Shown here piece by piece: positions 5,390 through 12,897 of a DNA stretch of 13,956 nt (position 1 is the stretch's first letter; every line of letters begins with the position of its first letter). The stretch covers positions 75,183-89,138 of the forward strand of contig DMYW01000053.1 of the NCBI GenBank assembly GCA_003482455.1, read 5' to 3'. The notes below the pieces were generated by a model, which worked only from the letters and a program-made list of their open reading frames with translations, searched no databases and was not told the DNA's origin. The translations under genes were made by a program, and so were the position numbers. The DNA comes from Rheinheimera sp. Lineage in GTDB: Bacteria > Pseudomonadota > Gammaproteobacteria > Enterobacterales > Alteromonadaceae.

Positions 5390-5950
5390 ATGCAAGTCAC
5401 AGCGTTAGAAATCCCTGGATTGGTGTTGTTTAGTCAGGCGCAACATCATGATCATCGTGGCTATTTTGCCGAGACTTTCCGACGTAATGAATTTGTGACG
5501 GCCTGCGGTGACGTTGCGTTGGTGCAGGATAATGTCAGTTGGTCGCAACAAGGTGTGTTGCGCGGCTTGCATTTTCAACACCGTCAGCCGCAAGGCAAAT
5601 TGGTGCAAGTGCTCAACGGGCAAGTCTTTGATGTGGCAGTAGATTTACGGCCAGATTCGGCTTGTTTCGGCCAGCATATCGGGATGAGGTTAACTCCTGG
5701 GCAGAGTTTGTGGCTGCCGCCGGGGTTTGCACACGGTTTTTATACGCTGAGCGATGAAGCTGTGGTTGCGTACAAATGCAGTGCCTATTTTGCACCCGAC
5801 GATCAATACAGTATCCGCTTTGACGACCCGACGTTGGCTATTGATTGGCCTTGGTTGCCGGATCCATTTGACCCCAATCAGCAACTTCTGATCATTAGCG
5901 ACAACGATGCCAAGGCGCCGAGATTATCCGAGCTTGGGTTGTTTAGCTGA
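5390..5950 (+). CDS. rmlC: dTDP-4-dehydrorhamnose 3,5-epimerase
   Basis: A 186-residue cupin enzyme of usual family length, started at the ATG at 5390 because GGAG lies five bases upstream; the frame extends further up but those residues do not fit the family. It shows the RmlC pattern: HHDHRGYFAETFR near the N-terminus, DNVSWSQQGVLRGLHFQ with the catalytic His at 61, GKLVQVLNGQVFDVAVDLR (Lys70), LWLPPGFAHGFYTLSD, YKCSAYF (Tyr128, Tyr133), and FDDPTLAIDWP. An Asp around 171-173 probably completes the His-Asp pair. It epimerises C3 and C5 of dTDP-4-dehydro-6-deoxy-D-glucose to give the substrate of RmlD, in the cytoplasm. Candidate promoter and terminators on both sides indicate independent transcription despite the shared pathway with rmlD 4.7 kb upstream. 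Confidence 0.96.
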   Translation: MQVTALEIPGLVLFSQAQHHDHRGYFAETFRRNEFVTACGDVALVQDNVSWSQQGVLRGLHFQHRQPQGKLVQVLNGQVFDVAVDLRPDSACFGQHIGMRLTPGQSLWLPPGFAHGFYTLSDEAVVAYKCSAYFAPDDQYSIRFDDPTLAIDWPWLPDPFDPNQQLLIISDNDAKAPRLSELGLFS

Positions 5951-5961
5951 GTATCTAACCG

Positions 5962-5984
5962 AGGCTCCGGTGATCGGAGCCTTT
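5962..5984 (+). terminator. intrinsic terminator of rmlC
   Basis: AGGCTCCG (5962-5969) and CGGAGCCT (5975-5982) form a perfect 8-bp stem with a GTGAT loop, followed by a short T-run, eleven bases after the rmlC stop. Confidence 0.75.
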
Positions 5985-6089
5985 CAATTGATCAATCTAA
6001 GGTTTCTTTTGACGAGCAGTGGCTGATGGTTTGCCGAAGCGCTGTGTCGACAACATCAACAAACCACGTACAGCAGCCATGCCGCTGGC

Positions 6090-8201
6090 TTATTCCTGCA
6101 GCGCAATAGCATCCAACTGCCATTGATATTGACCTGCCGGGGCGCTCCAAAGTAAGACTTTGACAGCGGAGACATCCACCCCAGTTTGCTCGGCGAGGTT
6201 CACTTCAAATTCTTGCCACTGCGCTGTAACGCTAAGGTCGATGGTGGTTGGTACCATTTGCTCGCCGCTGATCACCAACAAACGGTAAGTGCCAGCATCC
6301 CCTTTGATGCGAAACGTTAATTTGCTAGCGGCGGATAGATCGGCTGCTTGATTAAATTGCCCAAACGGTACCCAGCTAAAGCCAGCCCACGCCATCGGCG
6401 ATTGGGGATCGATTTGGGTATTGAGTTGTAGTACAGGGTTGTTGGCATCGTGTGGACTTTGCATCGGCACGGCTTTCACAGCTGAACTTTGGGTACTTAA
6501 ACCCTGGACACCCACCGGTTTTTCGGTCGCATTTGGCGCGGCTGAACCCTGGACACCCACCACATTCTCATCCATCAGCGCGTTTGTAACTATGCTGGCT
6601 TGTATCGTTGATTTGCCGCCAAAGCGCGCATCAGTTTGTACTGAGGCGAAACCTTTGCTGGCTCTGACACTGCCCGCGGGGATGCCAGCTTGATCCGCAG
6701 TTGTGTTTATCGACCCGGGCGCTTGCTCGCTAAAATCCACCAATACTCCAGCGCTGAGCGTCGGGTTTTGCGCGTGCTGTAAACTCACAGGCAGGCCTTG
6801 GTGCCAAATTCGCGAAGGTTTGGTCAGCTGTTGCCAGACATCGCCCTTGGCGAGCAGCACTAAATCGGCTTGCTGCCCGACTGCAATGTCGCCACGATCT
6901 TCAATGCCAAACTGGCGCAGCGGTGTGCGACTCGCCGCCAGCAAGGCTTGTTCTGTGCTAAGCCCCACTTCACGCAGCGCCAACATTTCCGCCTGCAAAC
7001 TAAGGCCGTGCAAGGTGCCGCCGTTTGGAGCGTCGGTGCCGGCTAACAACACCACCCCAGCGTCATGCATAGCTCGGACATTGGCGTACAAGTTCTGCAG
7101 TAAGTTTGGTGGCAGCAAGCGATTAAGCTGCAAAGGCGCCAAGCCTTGTTGTTCGCGGCGAGTTAGTGGCCGCGCAGCGCTGACCAACTGGCTAAAACGT
7201 TGATTTAAAGTACCGCCAATATTGGCGTCATACACCGCCAGCGTTGGGATCACAAAGACTTTGCGATCGACTAAGGCACGCAGCAGCTCAGGTTTTATCG
7301 GCGAGTCAAAAAAGCTGTGCACTAGACCGTCGGCACCGGCGTTCACTGCGTCTTGCGCCGACACTTGGTCAGCGATGTGCACCACAGCTTTCAGGCCATG
7401 CTGGTGTGCGGCGTCGACCAGCGCGTGAAGAGTCGCCTGATCTATCGATGGCATGCGGTTATACGGCGCTTTGTCCGACTGATACACAATCTTTAAGTAG
7501 GCTGAGCCTTCGGCGATGCGCTCGCGCACAAAGGAATCTGCTTGCTCGGGGCTGCTAATCGTTGGGATGGCAATGCCGTATTCGGTGCCATGGCCTTTGG
7601 GCGATGTGGCGAGAACCCCTGCGCTGTAGAGCGTGGCTTGTGTGGATACGGTCTGTTGGTAAGCGGCGAACTGTTGGGTGTCCTGGATTAGCGAAGCGGC
7701 TGATGGGTGTCCACGGTCACTTGCCGCATCGGACGAGTGGGTGTCCACGGTTCTCGACTGTGCTTTGAGCTGAGTTTTCAGCAAATCAGGTGCCATAAAC
7801 ATATCCAACACGCTGGTCACGCCAGCGCGCAGCTGTTGCTCTAGCGCGTTGCCATAGGTGTGCACATGCGCATCGGTAAGGCCTGGCAGCAAAGTCCCGC
7901 CTTCGGCTGTGATAAAGGGCACGTCTAAGTCGGGTTTGTGGGCGCTAATTGCACTGATCACCCCGTCATCGACCGTGACATACAGCGGTGTCGCGCTAAA
8001 GCGGCCGTCTTGAAATACCGTCACCGGGCCCACCACAAAGTCGCCTTCGTAGCGAGGTTCTGGCTCTGGCAGGCTGTTGAAAAACAGCGCCAACAGACCA
8101 ACAGCCGCGGCTGCGATAGCGAATTTGTGGCCTTTATTCAGGCCCGACTTTGGGCGAGTGCCCACGCGGTATTTGCTGTTTTTATCTGGTGTAGGTTGCA
8201 T
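6090..8201 (-). CDS. membrane-anchored amidohydrolase with C-terminal CIA30-like domain
   Basis: A 703-residue protein started at the ATG at 8201, which has AAGGAAC upstream; the frame extends to 8288 without a better site. Residues 27-44 form a single N-terminal hydrophobic anchor, so the enzyme is probably periplasmic. The amidohydrolase domain (imidazolonepropionase/COG1228 type, about 55-480) shows metal-ligand motifs DAHVH (H112, H114), a Lys candidate in YLKIVY (K237), H275 in VVHIAD, H295 in GLVHSFF, and D390 in LLAGTDAP. Residues about 525-700 resemble the CIA30/carbohydrate-binding-like domain that follows some of these hydrolases (FGGKS, WAGFSWVPFG, LTFRIKGD, WQEFEV, YQWQLDAIAL). 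Two stretches look inserted: residues 151-177 (TVDTH, RGHP, IQDTQ) and 547-567 (two VGVQG). They are encoded by REP motifs. The substrate is unknown. It lies downstream of the ABC transporter genes on the same strand. Confidence 0.88.
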   Translation of the reverse strand: MQPTPDKNSKYRVGTRPKSGLNKGHKFAIAAAAVGLLALFFNSLPEPEPRYEGDFVVGPVTVFQDGRFSATPLYVTVDDGVISAISAHKPDLDVPFITAEGGTLLPGLTDAHVHTYGNALEQQLRAGVTSVLDMFMAPDLLKTQLKAQSRTVDTHSSDAASDRGHPSAASLIQDTQQFAAYQQTVSTQATLYSAGVLATSPKGHGTEYGIAIPTISSPEQADSFVRERIAEGSAYLKIVYQSDKAPYNRMPSIDQATLHALVDAAHQHGLKAVVHIADQVSAQDAVNAGADGLVHSFFDSPIKPELLRALVDRKVFVIPTLAVYDANIGGTLNQRFSQLVSAARPLTRREQQGLAPLQLNRLLPPNLLQNLYANVRAMHDAGVVLLAGTDAPNGGTLHGLSLQAEMLALREVGLSTEQALLAASRTPLRQFGIEDRGDIAVGQQADLVLLAKGDVWQQLTKPSRIWHQGLPVSLQHAQNPTLSAGVLVDFSEQAPGSINTTADQAGIPAGSVRASKGFASVQTDARFGGKSTIQASIVTNALMDENVVGVQGSAAPNATEKPVGVQGLSTQSSAVKAVPMQSPHDANNPVLQLNTQIDPQSPMAWAGFSWVPFGQFNQAADLSAASKLTFRIKGDAGTYRLLVISGEQMVPTTIDLSVTAQWQEFEVNLAEQTGVDVSAVKVLLWSAPAGQYQWQLDAIALQE
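6506..6558 (+). repeat. two GGACACCC REP motifs inside the amidohydrolase gene
   Basis: GGACACCC at 6506-6513 and 6551-6558 are both preceded by AACCCT and followed by ACC, 45 bases apart. Because the gene is on the minus strand, both are read as VGVQG in the protein (about residues 548-552 and 563-567), within a low-complexity linker of the C-terminal domain. Confidence 0.8.
7676..7746 (-). repeat. three GGACACCC REP motifs inside the amidohydrolase gene
   Basis: GGGTGTCC occurs at 7676-7683, 7705-7712 and 7739-7746, spaced 29 and 34 bases. In the gene's direction the copies are translated in three different frames, as VDTH, RGHP and QDTQ. Two share the longer form ACCGTGGACACCCA, which also occurs in the intergenic array at 10416-10529. 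Confidence 0.82.
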
Positions 8202-8363
8202 CTTAGTTCCTTGATTCAGTGGTTCACCGCAGGCGACGAGTCGATGGCACTTCGATTGAGACGGTTTGCAGCTCGTTGCGTGGATCACTCAGAGATTTGT
8301 TTTTTGCTGCAGCGGCGTGATTCGGCCTGTATCTGGCTCAACGCCACGCAGCGCCAGTCAATA

Positions 8364-8390
8364 CTGCGGCGCCGGTCAACCGCGCCGCAG
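8364..8390 (-). terminator. 9-bp GC-rich hairpin after the permease gene
   Basis: CTGCGGCGC (8364-8372) and GCGCCGCAG (8382-8390) form a perfect stem with a 9-base loop, starting seven bases past the permease stop. No T-run follows on the minus strand, so it may act as an mRNA 3'-end stabiliser or attenuator in the 196-base gap before the amidohydrolase. The rest of that gap holds nothing I recognise. Confidence 0.45.
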
Positions 8391-8396
8391 CTGCCA

Positions 8397-9239
8397 TTAG
8401 CGTCGAACATTCTGCCGTTGGTAATACGCTGCTCGCGCCGCCCATACCAGCAACAGTGCAAACCCACCCAGCGCCGCCAGATGCACCCACAGGGGCTGTG
8501 CCGAAGCGCCAGAGATAGAAACTCCCACCAGCTGATAACCCACTTGGGCGAAGTGATAACTCGGCAGGATCAGCGCAAACTGTTGCATCAGCTCAGGCAT
8601 CAAATGCATCGGTAACCACAAGCCACCCAGTAGCGCCAGTGGCAAATAAACGAGGTTGACCGTCGCAGGCGCCGCTTTAGCAGACAAGGTCAAGCCAAGT
8701 ACTAAGCCCAGCAAACAAAACAGTACGGATCCCAGCATCAACCACAGCCCCAAGCCAAGCCATTGGCTGGTGTACATCCGCACGCCGCCAAACAATGCCG
8801 CGAGCACAAACAACAGCAGAGTAACCAACAGCCCCATCAACAGGCTGGAACTTAATTTGCCGACAAGATATGCCGCTACCGGCGCGGGTGATAACTGGCG
8901 CATAGTTAGAAATCCTGATTCACGATCGGTGGCGACTTGCACGCCAAAGTTAAACAACGCTGGGCCCATCACCCCAAAACAGCCATACGACACCAGCATG
9001 TACAAAGGTGCGTCGGCTTTGGCCAAAAATACCCCAAACAGCAGATAAAACACCGCTGGAAACAACAGCGTGGGCGCCATAAACCCAGGCGAGCGCAATA
9101 AACTCTTCACATCCAGTACCGCTTCGCACCACAGCAGTTTCAGCAACTGACTGGCGGATAAATGGCTGCGAAATACGCCAATGGTGGCGGTCGTTGAAGG
9201 TGTGTTGCCTTGTGCAGGCGAAACGGTTGGCGTATTCAT
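8397..9239 (-). CDS. ABC-2 type transporter permease
   Basis: A 280-residue inner-membrane protein with about six hydrophobic segments (roughly 53-73, 80-100, 130-152, 160-183, 193-213, 255-272) after a Ser/Thr-rich N-terminal tail of about 30 residues. The VATDRESGFLTMRQLSPAPVAAYLVGKL segment, in pieces TDRESGF and QLSPAP, and the later LPSYHFAQVGYQLV are characteristic of ABC2_membrane permeases of drug/lipid export systems. Its ATG overlaps the TGA of the ATPase gene in an ATGA, so the two are translationally coupled and form one exporter, probably as a dimer of each. The cargo is not evident; no dedicated histidine kinase or resistance gene is in the window. Confidence 0.9.
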   Translation of the reverse strand: MNTPTVSPAQGNTPSTTATIGVFRSHLSASQLLKLLWCEAVLDVKSLLRSPGFMAPTLLFPAVFYLLFGVFLAKADAPLYMLVSYGCFGVMGPALFNFGVQVATDRESGFLTMRQLSPAPVAAYLVGKLSSSLLMGLLVTLLLFVLAALFGGVRMYTSQWLGLGLWLMLGSVLFCLLGLVLGLTLSAKAAPATVNLVYLPLALLGGLWLPMHLMPELMQQFALILPSYHFAQVGYQLVGVSISGASAQPLWVHLAALGGFALLLVWAARAAYYQRQNVRR

Positions 9240-10312
9240 GCGGCGTGCTCCTGGCTGGTCAAATGTAAAAAGGCTTGTTCTAAGGACATGGCACTGACGG
9301 TGAGATCAGAAAGCTTGGGGTCTAGGGCAAACAAGCGTTGCAGGGTTTGTTCTACCTGTTGGCTATCGATGAGTAGCGGCAGCGCTGACGGGTTAGCCGT
9401 CGCTAAAAGGGCTGGCTCCGCGCTTTGCGAACCAACAAGCGAATGCGCTGCAGCCGTTTGCACGCGCAGCACTTCAGGCCAGCTTTGAATAAGTTCAGGC
9501 GACACCTGGCAGGCGCAACGGATCTGTTTATGTTGCTGCTGGGCTTTTAACGCGGCAGGGCTGCAATCAGCGATAAAGTGGCCGTCTTTCAGCAGCACAA
9601 TCCGAGACGCCAACTGGTCGGCTTCTTCCAAATAATGCGTGGTTAAAATCACCAACACACCGCGTGCGGCGGCTTGGCGAATTTGCTGCCACAGCAGCTG
9701 ACGCGCTTGCACGTCCAAGCCTGCGGTTGGTTCGTCTAAAAACAAAATACGTGGCTGTCCCAGTAACGCCATCGCCAGTTGCAATGACTGTTTTTGACCG
9801 CCAGACAAGGCGCTGTATCGCCGATCTAAAATCTCACCGAGCAGGCATAACTCGGCCAGTTCCAGCCAATCGGCTGGAGCGCTGTGATAATGCGACGCCA
9901 GCTGCAGATGTTCGGCCACTGTTAAATTGGCTGGAAGCACGGCGTTTTGCATCATCACACCCAGCATGGCGCGGCGCCGACTATCCACCGGCAACTGCCG
10001 CACCGGCGCATCCAGCACCCGCAACTCGCCTTGTTGCAGCGGCAACAAGCCCAGCATCAGCTGGATCAAGGTGGTTTTGCCAGCACCATTGGCGCCTAAA
10101 ATCGCCACCACTTCACCGGCATGAAAATCCGCACTGACGCTGCGAAGCACAGGTGCTTCGGCGTTTGGGTAACGATGCTCAATCGCTTGCAGTCGGATCA
10201 GCGGTGACGCGATTTGTGGATTGGTGGCGCGGTCCAGCGCCGTGTTGCTGGTGGTCTGCGCGGCATGAACTTGCGCGCTGTCAGCCATGGATAGGGGAGA
10301 GACTGTATTCAT
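9236..10312 (-). CDS. ABC transporter ATP-binding protein
   Basis: 358 residues. I chose the ATG at 10312 (second codon of the longest frame) because AGGAG lies six bases upstream; the preceding GTG at 10315 is too close. The nucleotide-binding domain is complete: Walker A GANGAGKT (73-80), Q-loop Gln122, signature LSGGQ (169-173), Walker B ILFLDEP (189-195) with D-loop AGLD, and H-loop His226 in TTHYLEEAD. An unusual 35-residue N-terminal extension precedes LIRLQAIEHRY, and about 110 residues follow the core, similar in placement to the regulatory tail of DrrA-type exporters. It powers the downstream permease at the inner membrane. A 14-bp palindrome at 10394-10407 lies upstream and may be a regulator site. 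Confidence 0.94.
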   Translation of the reverse strand: MNTVSPLSMADSAQVHAAQTTSNTALDRATNPQIASPLIRLQAIEHRYPNAEAPVLRSVSADFHAGEVVAILGANGAGKTTLIQLMLGLLPLQQGELRVLDAPVRQLPVDSRRRAMLGVMMQNAVLPANLTVAEHLQLASHYHSAPADWLELAELCLLGEILDRRYSALSGGQKQSLQLAMALLGQPRILFLDEPTAGLDVQARQLLWQQIRQAAARGVLVILTTHYLEEADQLASRIVLLKDGHFIADCSPAALKAQQQHKQIRCACQVSPELIQSWPEVLRVQTAAAHSLVGSQSAEPALLATANPSALPLLIDSQQVEQTLQRLFALDPKLSDLTVSAMSLEQAFLHLTSQEHAA

Positions 10313-10393
10313 CACGAACTCCTGTAGTGGAAAGTACAGTCAGTGTCGTGGAATTGCGTTCTGTGCAGCAGTGCCGCTTGTCAGCAGTTTCGG

Positions 10394-10407
10394 ATGACAA
10401 ATGTCAT
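10394..10407. promoter_or_regulatory. 14-bp palindrome upstream of the ABC transporter operon
   Basis: ATGACA-AA-TGTCAT has perfect 6-bp arms and lies about 85 bases upstream of the ATPase start, between it and the REP array. Its position suits an operator for a dimeric regulator. I found no convincing -35/-10 pair next to it. Confidence 0.42.
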
Positions 10408-10415
10408 GCGGGGTT

Positions 10416-10529
10416 GAGTGGGTGTCCACGGTGCGCAGTGGCGGGTCGGGTGGGTGTCCACTGTTATCGCTCGGGTGGGTGTCCACGGTTATCTTCTCAC
10501 GGTTATCTGGGTGTCCACGGTTATCTTCC
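10416..10529 (-). repeat. array of four GGACACCC REP motifs
   Basis: GGGTGTCC occurs at 10420-10427, 10452-10459, 10477-10484 and 10509-10516 (spacings 32, 25, 32). On the minus strand the fuller unit is GATAACCGTGGACACCCA followed by CCCGA in the middle copies. CACGGTTATCT is repeated three times near the right end. The array lies between the S41 peptidase gene and the ABC operon. Translations of it are low-complexity (TVDTHP, GHPD) and are not real genes. Confidence 0.85.
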
Positions 10530-10573
10530 ATTTAAGTCGCGGCCTTGAACCAACGGCTCCGTCCACCGACAAC

Positions 10574-12064
10574 CTAGCGCTTTAGATCCTGCAAGATGCT
10601 CTGCAGTAAAGAGCCGCTCGACCAGTCCAACAGATGATGAGCTACGTCAGGCGTGAAATATTGGCCGTTGCCGCGCGGCCTGTCGACAAACACTTTGGTT
10701 GGAATAATTACCTGACCCAAGCCCGACGGTAAAGCTTGCACTCGGATATCCATATAGGTGGAATCCGCGCTACTGGTGGCGCCCGCTAGTTTTGTATTGG
10801 CAAACATGCGGAATACATCGACTGCATCTAAACAGGCGCTGGCACATTGACCAGGCATAATGACGTACACGGGTGTTGTTAATGCCGCGGGTTGCGCCGT
10901 GGCCGCAGCAGGGGATGGTGTGGCTTCAGACTGATCTATGTAAAAAGGCTTACCTGTTTGCAGCGCTTTTTGCATACCTTCCCCGACGGATTTTATCCAT
11001 GGCAGGTACTCGGTTTGCCCTTGTGCTTTCATCACGCCATACAACGACTGCACGTAGGCCGTATTTCCCGCCGATGCGTACCACCACACTTTGGTTTTGC
11101 TAAACAGCGCGTTGTGCAAATGTTCGACCCGTTGCTTGCCCCATAATTCCTGAGCAATTCGCATACTCCAATAAGAGGAACCGCCCTGATTGTGGCGCAA
11201 ATCCAGCACTATTGCTTTCGCCTTTAACAGTTGAGGGCGCTGTTGTTGAATGTCTACAAACAGCTGTTCATAGCGTTTGACGTCGGCGGGTTCTGGGCTG
11301 AATGTCGGCATGGCAATCCAAGCAACACTGTCTTGTGGCCAGCTCAACGCTATGGGTAATCTGTCTCCATTGGTCGACGCGTCAACCTGCGGCAATACAG
11401 CATCCGGTCTGGCGCGCCAGTCCAGGGCCACAGTCAGCTCGGCGCCATCTGGACGTTGCAACTGGCATTGTTGAAGCACCGGGTTGAATGGGTTGCCATC
11501 GTCCAATAACAAGCGTCGGCCATACGACCACCAATGTCCGGGCTGATCGGCCTGACCGGCAAAGGCAAAAACGCGCGTTTTCATCAATTGCTCGGCCGAT
11601 TGACCATCGCACGAGAGCAGTTTCATGCCAGCCGATACACCTGCTTGTTCGCTGTAATACACCCAAAACGCGTCACCGCGCCATGCGACGATAAAGCCTG
11701 GCCAACGCCGAATGGTCGGAACCGAATCTGGCAATGTGGCGTAAGCACCGGCATGACCGTCACGCAAACTCGCGGCAAAGCGGTCGATGGCGGCTTCATA
11801 GCCGTAGGCATCCTTAACATCCAGCAACAGCGCGTTGGTCTTTGCTTGCTGTAACAGATAGCGGAAATTGGGGTTGTGTGGGTCGGCTATCCCAGGATGA
11901 TTTTGGGCCGTTAATTGATACGCAGCTTCAATATCTTGCCGTGCTAGTTTGGCCCAATCGTTGGCGTTGTTTGGCAGTTGTGGTTGGCTCTCAGTGGCCA
12001 TCGACCCCAATGAGGTTGGCAGCGTAAAACAGGCGATCCAAAGGAAAAATGCTCGAAAATTCAT
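10574..12064 (-). CDS. exported S41-family serine peptidase (C-terminal processing protease-like)
   Basis: 496 residues from the ATG at 12064, which opens directly into a signal peptide (MNFRAFFLWIACFTLPTS, cleavage near residue 20-24); the frame runs 30 codons further up but that part does not suit an exported protein, and no strong ribosome site is seen at either start. A PDZ-like piece (AGVSAGMKLLSCDGQSAEQL, about 141-160) precedes the TSPc fold. The IVLDLRHNQGG motif (285-295) and the nucleophile region GQCASACLDAV with Ser409 are the S41 hallmarks. An Ala/Pro/Thr-rich segment (379-395) interrupts the usual path just before the strand leading to the active site. It should cleave peptides or proteins in the periplasm or outside. 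TTGAAA at 12130-12125 with TACCTT 17 bases on is a weak promoter candidate. The ABC genes follow on the same strand after the REP array. Confidence 0.85.
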   Translation of the reverse strand: MNFRAFFLWIACFTLPTSLGSMATESQPQLPNNANDWAKLARQDIEAAYQLTAQNHPGIADPHNPNFRYLLQQAKTNALLLDVKDAYGYEAAIDRFAASLRDGHAGAYATLPDSVPTIRRWPGFIVAWRGDAFWVYYSEQAGVSAGMKLLSCDGQSAEQLMKTRVFAFAGQADQPGHWWSYGRRLLLDDGNPFNPVLQQCQLQRPDGAELTVALDWRARPDAVLPQVDASTNGDRLPIALSWPQDSVAWIAMPTFSPEPADVKRYEQLFVDIQQQRPQLLKAKAIVLDLRHNQGGSSYWSMRIAQELWGKQRVEHLHNALFSKTKVWWYASAGNTAYVQSLYGVMKAQGQTEYLPWIKSVGEGMQKALQTGKPFYIDQSEATPSPAAATAQPAALTTPVYVIMPGQCASACLDAVDVFRMFANTKLAGATSSADSTYMDIRVQALPSGLGQVIIPTKVFVDRPRGNGQYFTPDVAHHLLDWSSGSLLQSILQDLKR

Positions 12065-12191
12065 GGATGTACTTATGGTTATCTTTTTGTTAAAAAACAC
12101 CAAGGTATAGAAATGATTTCTTTTTTTCAAATTAAAACATGGCGTGAAGAGCAAGTTTACGGCTGCGCTTACCGTGCGTGCCTGGCTTGTT

Positions 12192-12212
12192 GGACAACCA
12201 TCGTAATTTTTT
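12192..12212 (+). repeat. half copy of the palindromic element (left arm only)
   Basis: GGACAACCATCG followed by TAATTTTTT matches the left end of R4 except for CATCG in place of CACTG. The variant arm resembles the right arm of R5 read in reverse (CCATCGG). It lies 39 bases before R4 and looks like a partial duplication. Confidence 0.65.
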
Positions 12213-12230
12213 AACGAGCTTGTAGGACAA

Positions 12231-12275
12231 CCACTGTAATTTTTTGTGGGCCAGAATTACATTAAATTACAGTGG
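12231..12275 (+). repeat. palindromic element R4 (45 bp)
   Basis: CCACTGTAATTT (12231-12242) and AAATTACAGTGG (12264-12275) are the perfect 12-bp arms seen in R1. GGACAA lies immediately 5' and GTGGCTCAG immediately 3'. The remainder of 12065-12397 shows no gene. Confidence 0.85.
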
Positions 12276-12397
12276 GTGGCTCAGCTATTCGGTTCGCCGT
12301 CGGTTGGAACTTCAGTATTATCGCCTTTGGCGAAGGGTAAAATGCCCCCTATAAACGCAGCCGCGGACGCGATACTAACAATTTCAGGGAACTGACA

Positions 12398-12730
12398 ATG
12401 TTTGAAAAAAAAGCTAATCATCAATTTTCATCCACTACACATAATGTAATAAGAAGAACTCTAACAATCACTGCGTTCATAGGCGTAATGGTATATTTCA
12501 TCCTAGAAAAATCAAATCAACTAACAGTAGAACATAGAAATCTTTTATTTCTATTATTTATCTTGTCAATGGCGATAATTGATCTATTTCTTGGGGTTTT
12601 ATACAAAGAATTTCCTTCATTGACTGGTGTCGTGAAAAATAAAACAAATCCACAGATATACATTCTAAGACTAGTGCTGTCAGTCATAATGATAATCTCC
12701 ATTTTCATTCTGGTAATATTAAATGAGTAG
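12398..12730 (+). CDS. small AT-rich membrane protein, function unknown
   Basis: A 110-residue protein from the ATG at 12398 with AGGGAA about seven bases upstream. Three hydrophobic segments are predicted (about 21-36, 48-66 and 87-107), with a basic N-terminus and charged loops. No motif or family is recognised. Its codon use is strongly AT-rich, unlike the S41 peptidase and nemA on either side, which suggests acquisition by transfer. R4 lies upstream and R5 downstream, so this is the second orphan gene in the window bracketed by the palindromic element. With no partner gene beside it, a role such as a small toxin, immunity or stress membrane protein can only be guessed. Confidence 0.7.
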   Translation: MFEKKANHQFSSTTHNVIRRTLTITAFIGVMVYFILEKSNQLTVEHRNLLFLLFILSMAIIDLFLGVLYKEFPSLTGVVKNKTNPQIYILRLVLSVIMIISIFILVILNE

Positions 12731-12897
12731 TAAGGCGATTTAGAAAATTCTGTTTACTTTAAAAATAGTTATCGAAGCCATAAAAACTTCCAAATAATCT
12801 ACAGAACATTAGTTCTTTTTGGTCATACAACCGAATACCGCTACGTCCGCAACAGCAGCAAAGCGGACTATCATTTTGTTTGATGCTCTTAGGACAA

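Noticed and set aside
6171..6182. AGACATCCACC as another degenerate REP motif
   Set aside because: It encodes a normally conserved part of the CIA30-like domain and lacks the GGAC foot.
7938..8615. Plus-strand open frame of 225 codons
   Set aside because: It runs antisense to the amidohydrolase start, the gap and the permease end, with Arg/Gln-rich low-quality composition and no start signal.
10416..10529. CRISPR array
   Set aside because: Repeat core is only about 8-18 bases, spacing varies (25-32), the parts between copies are themselves related, and no cas gene is present.
10340..10531. Minus-strand open frame with repeated TVDTHP and GHPD
   Set aside because: It is a translation of the REP array; no ribosome site and no conserved fold.
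10153..10548. Plus-strand open frame of 131 codons
   Set aside because: It is antisense to the ABC ATPase start and then reads through the REP array.
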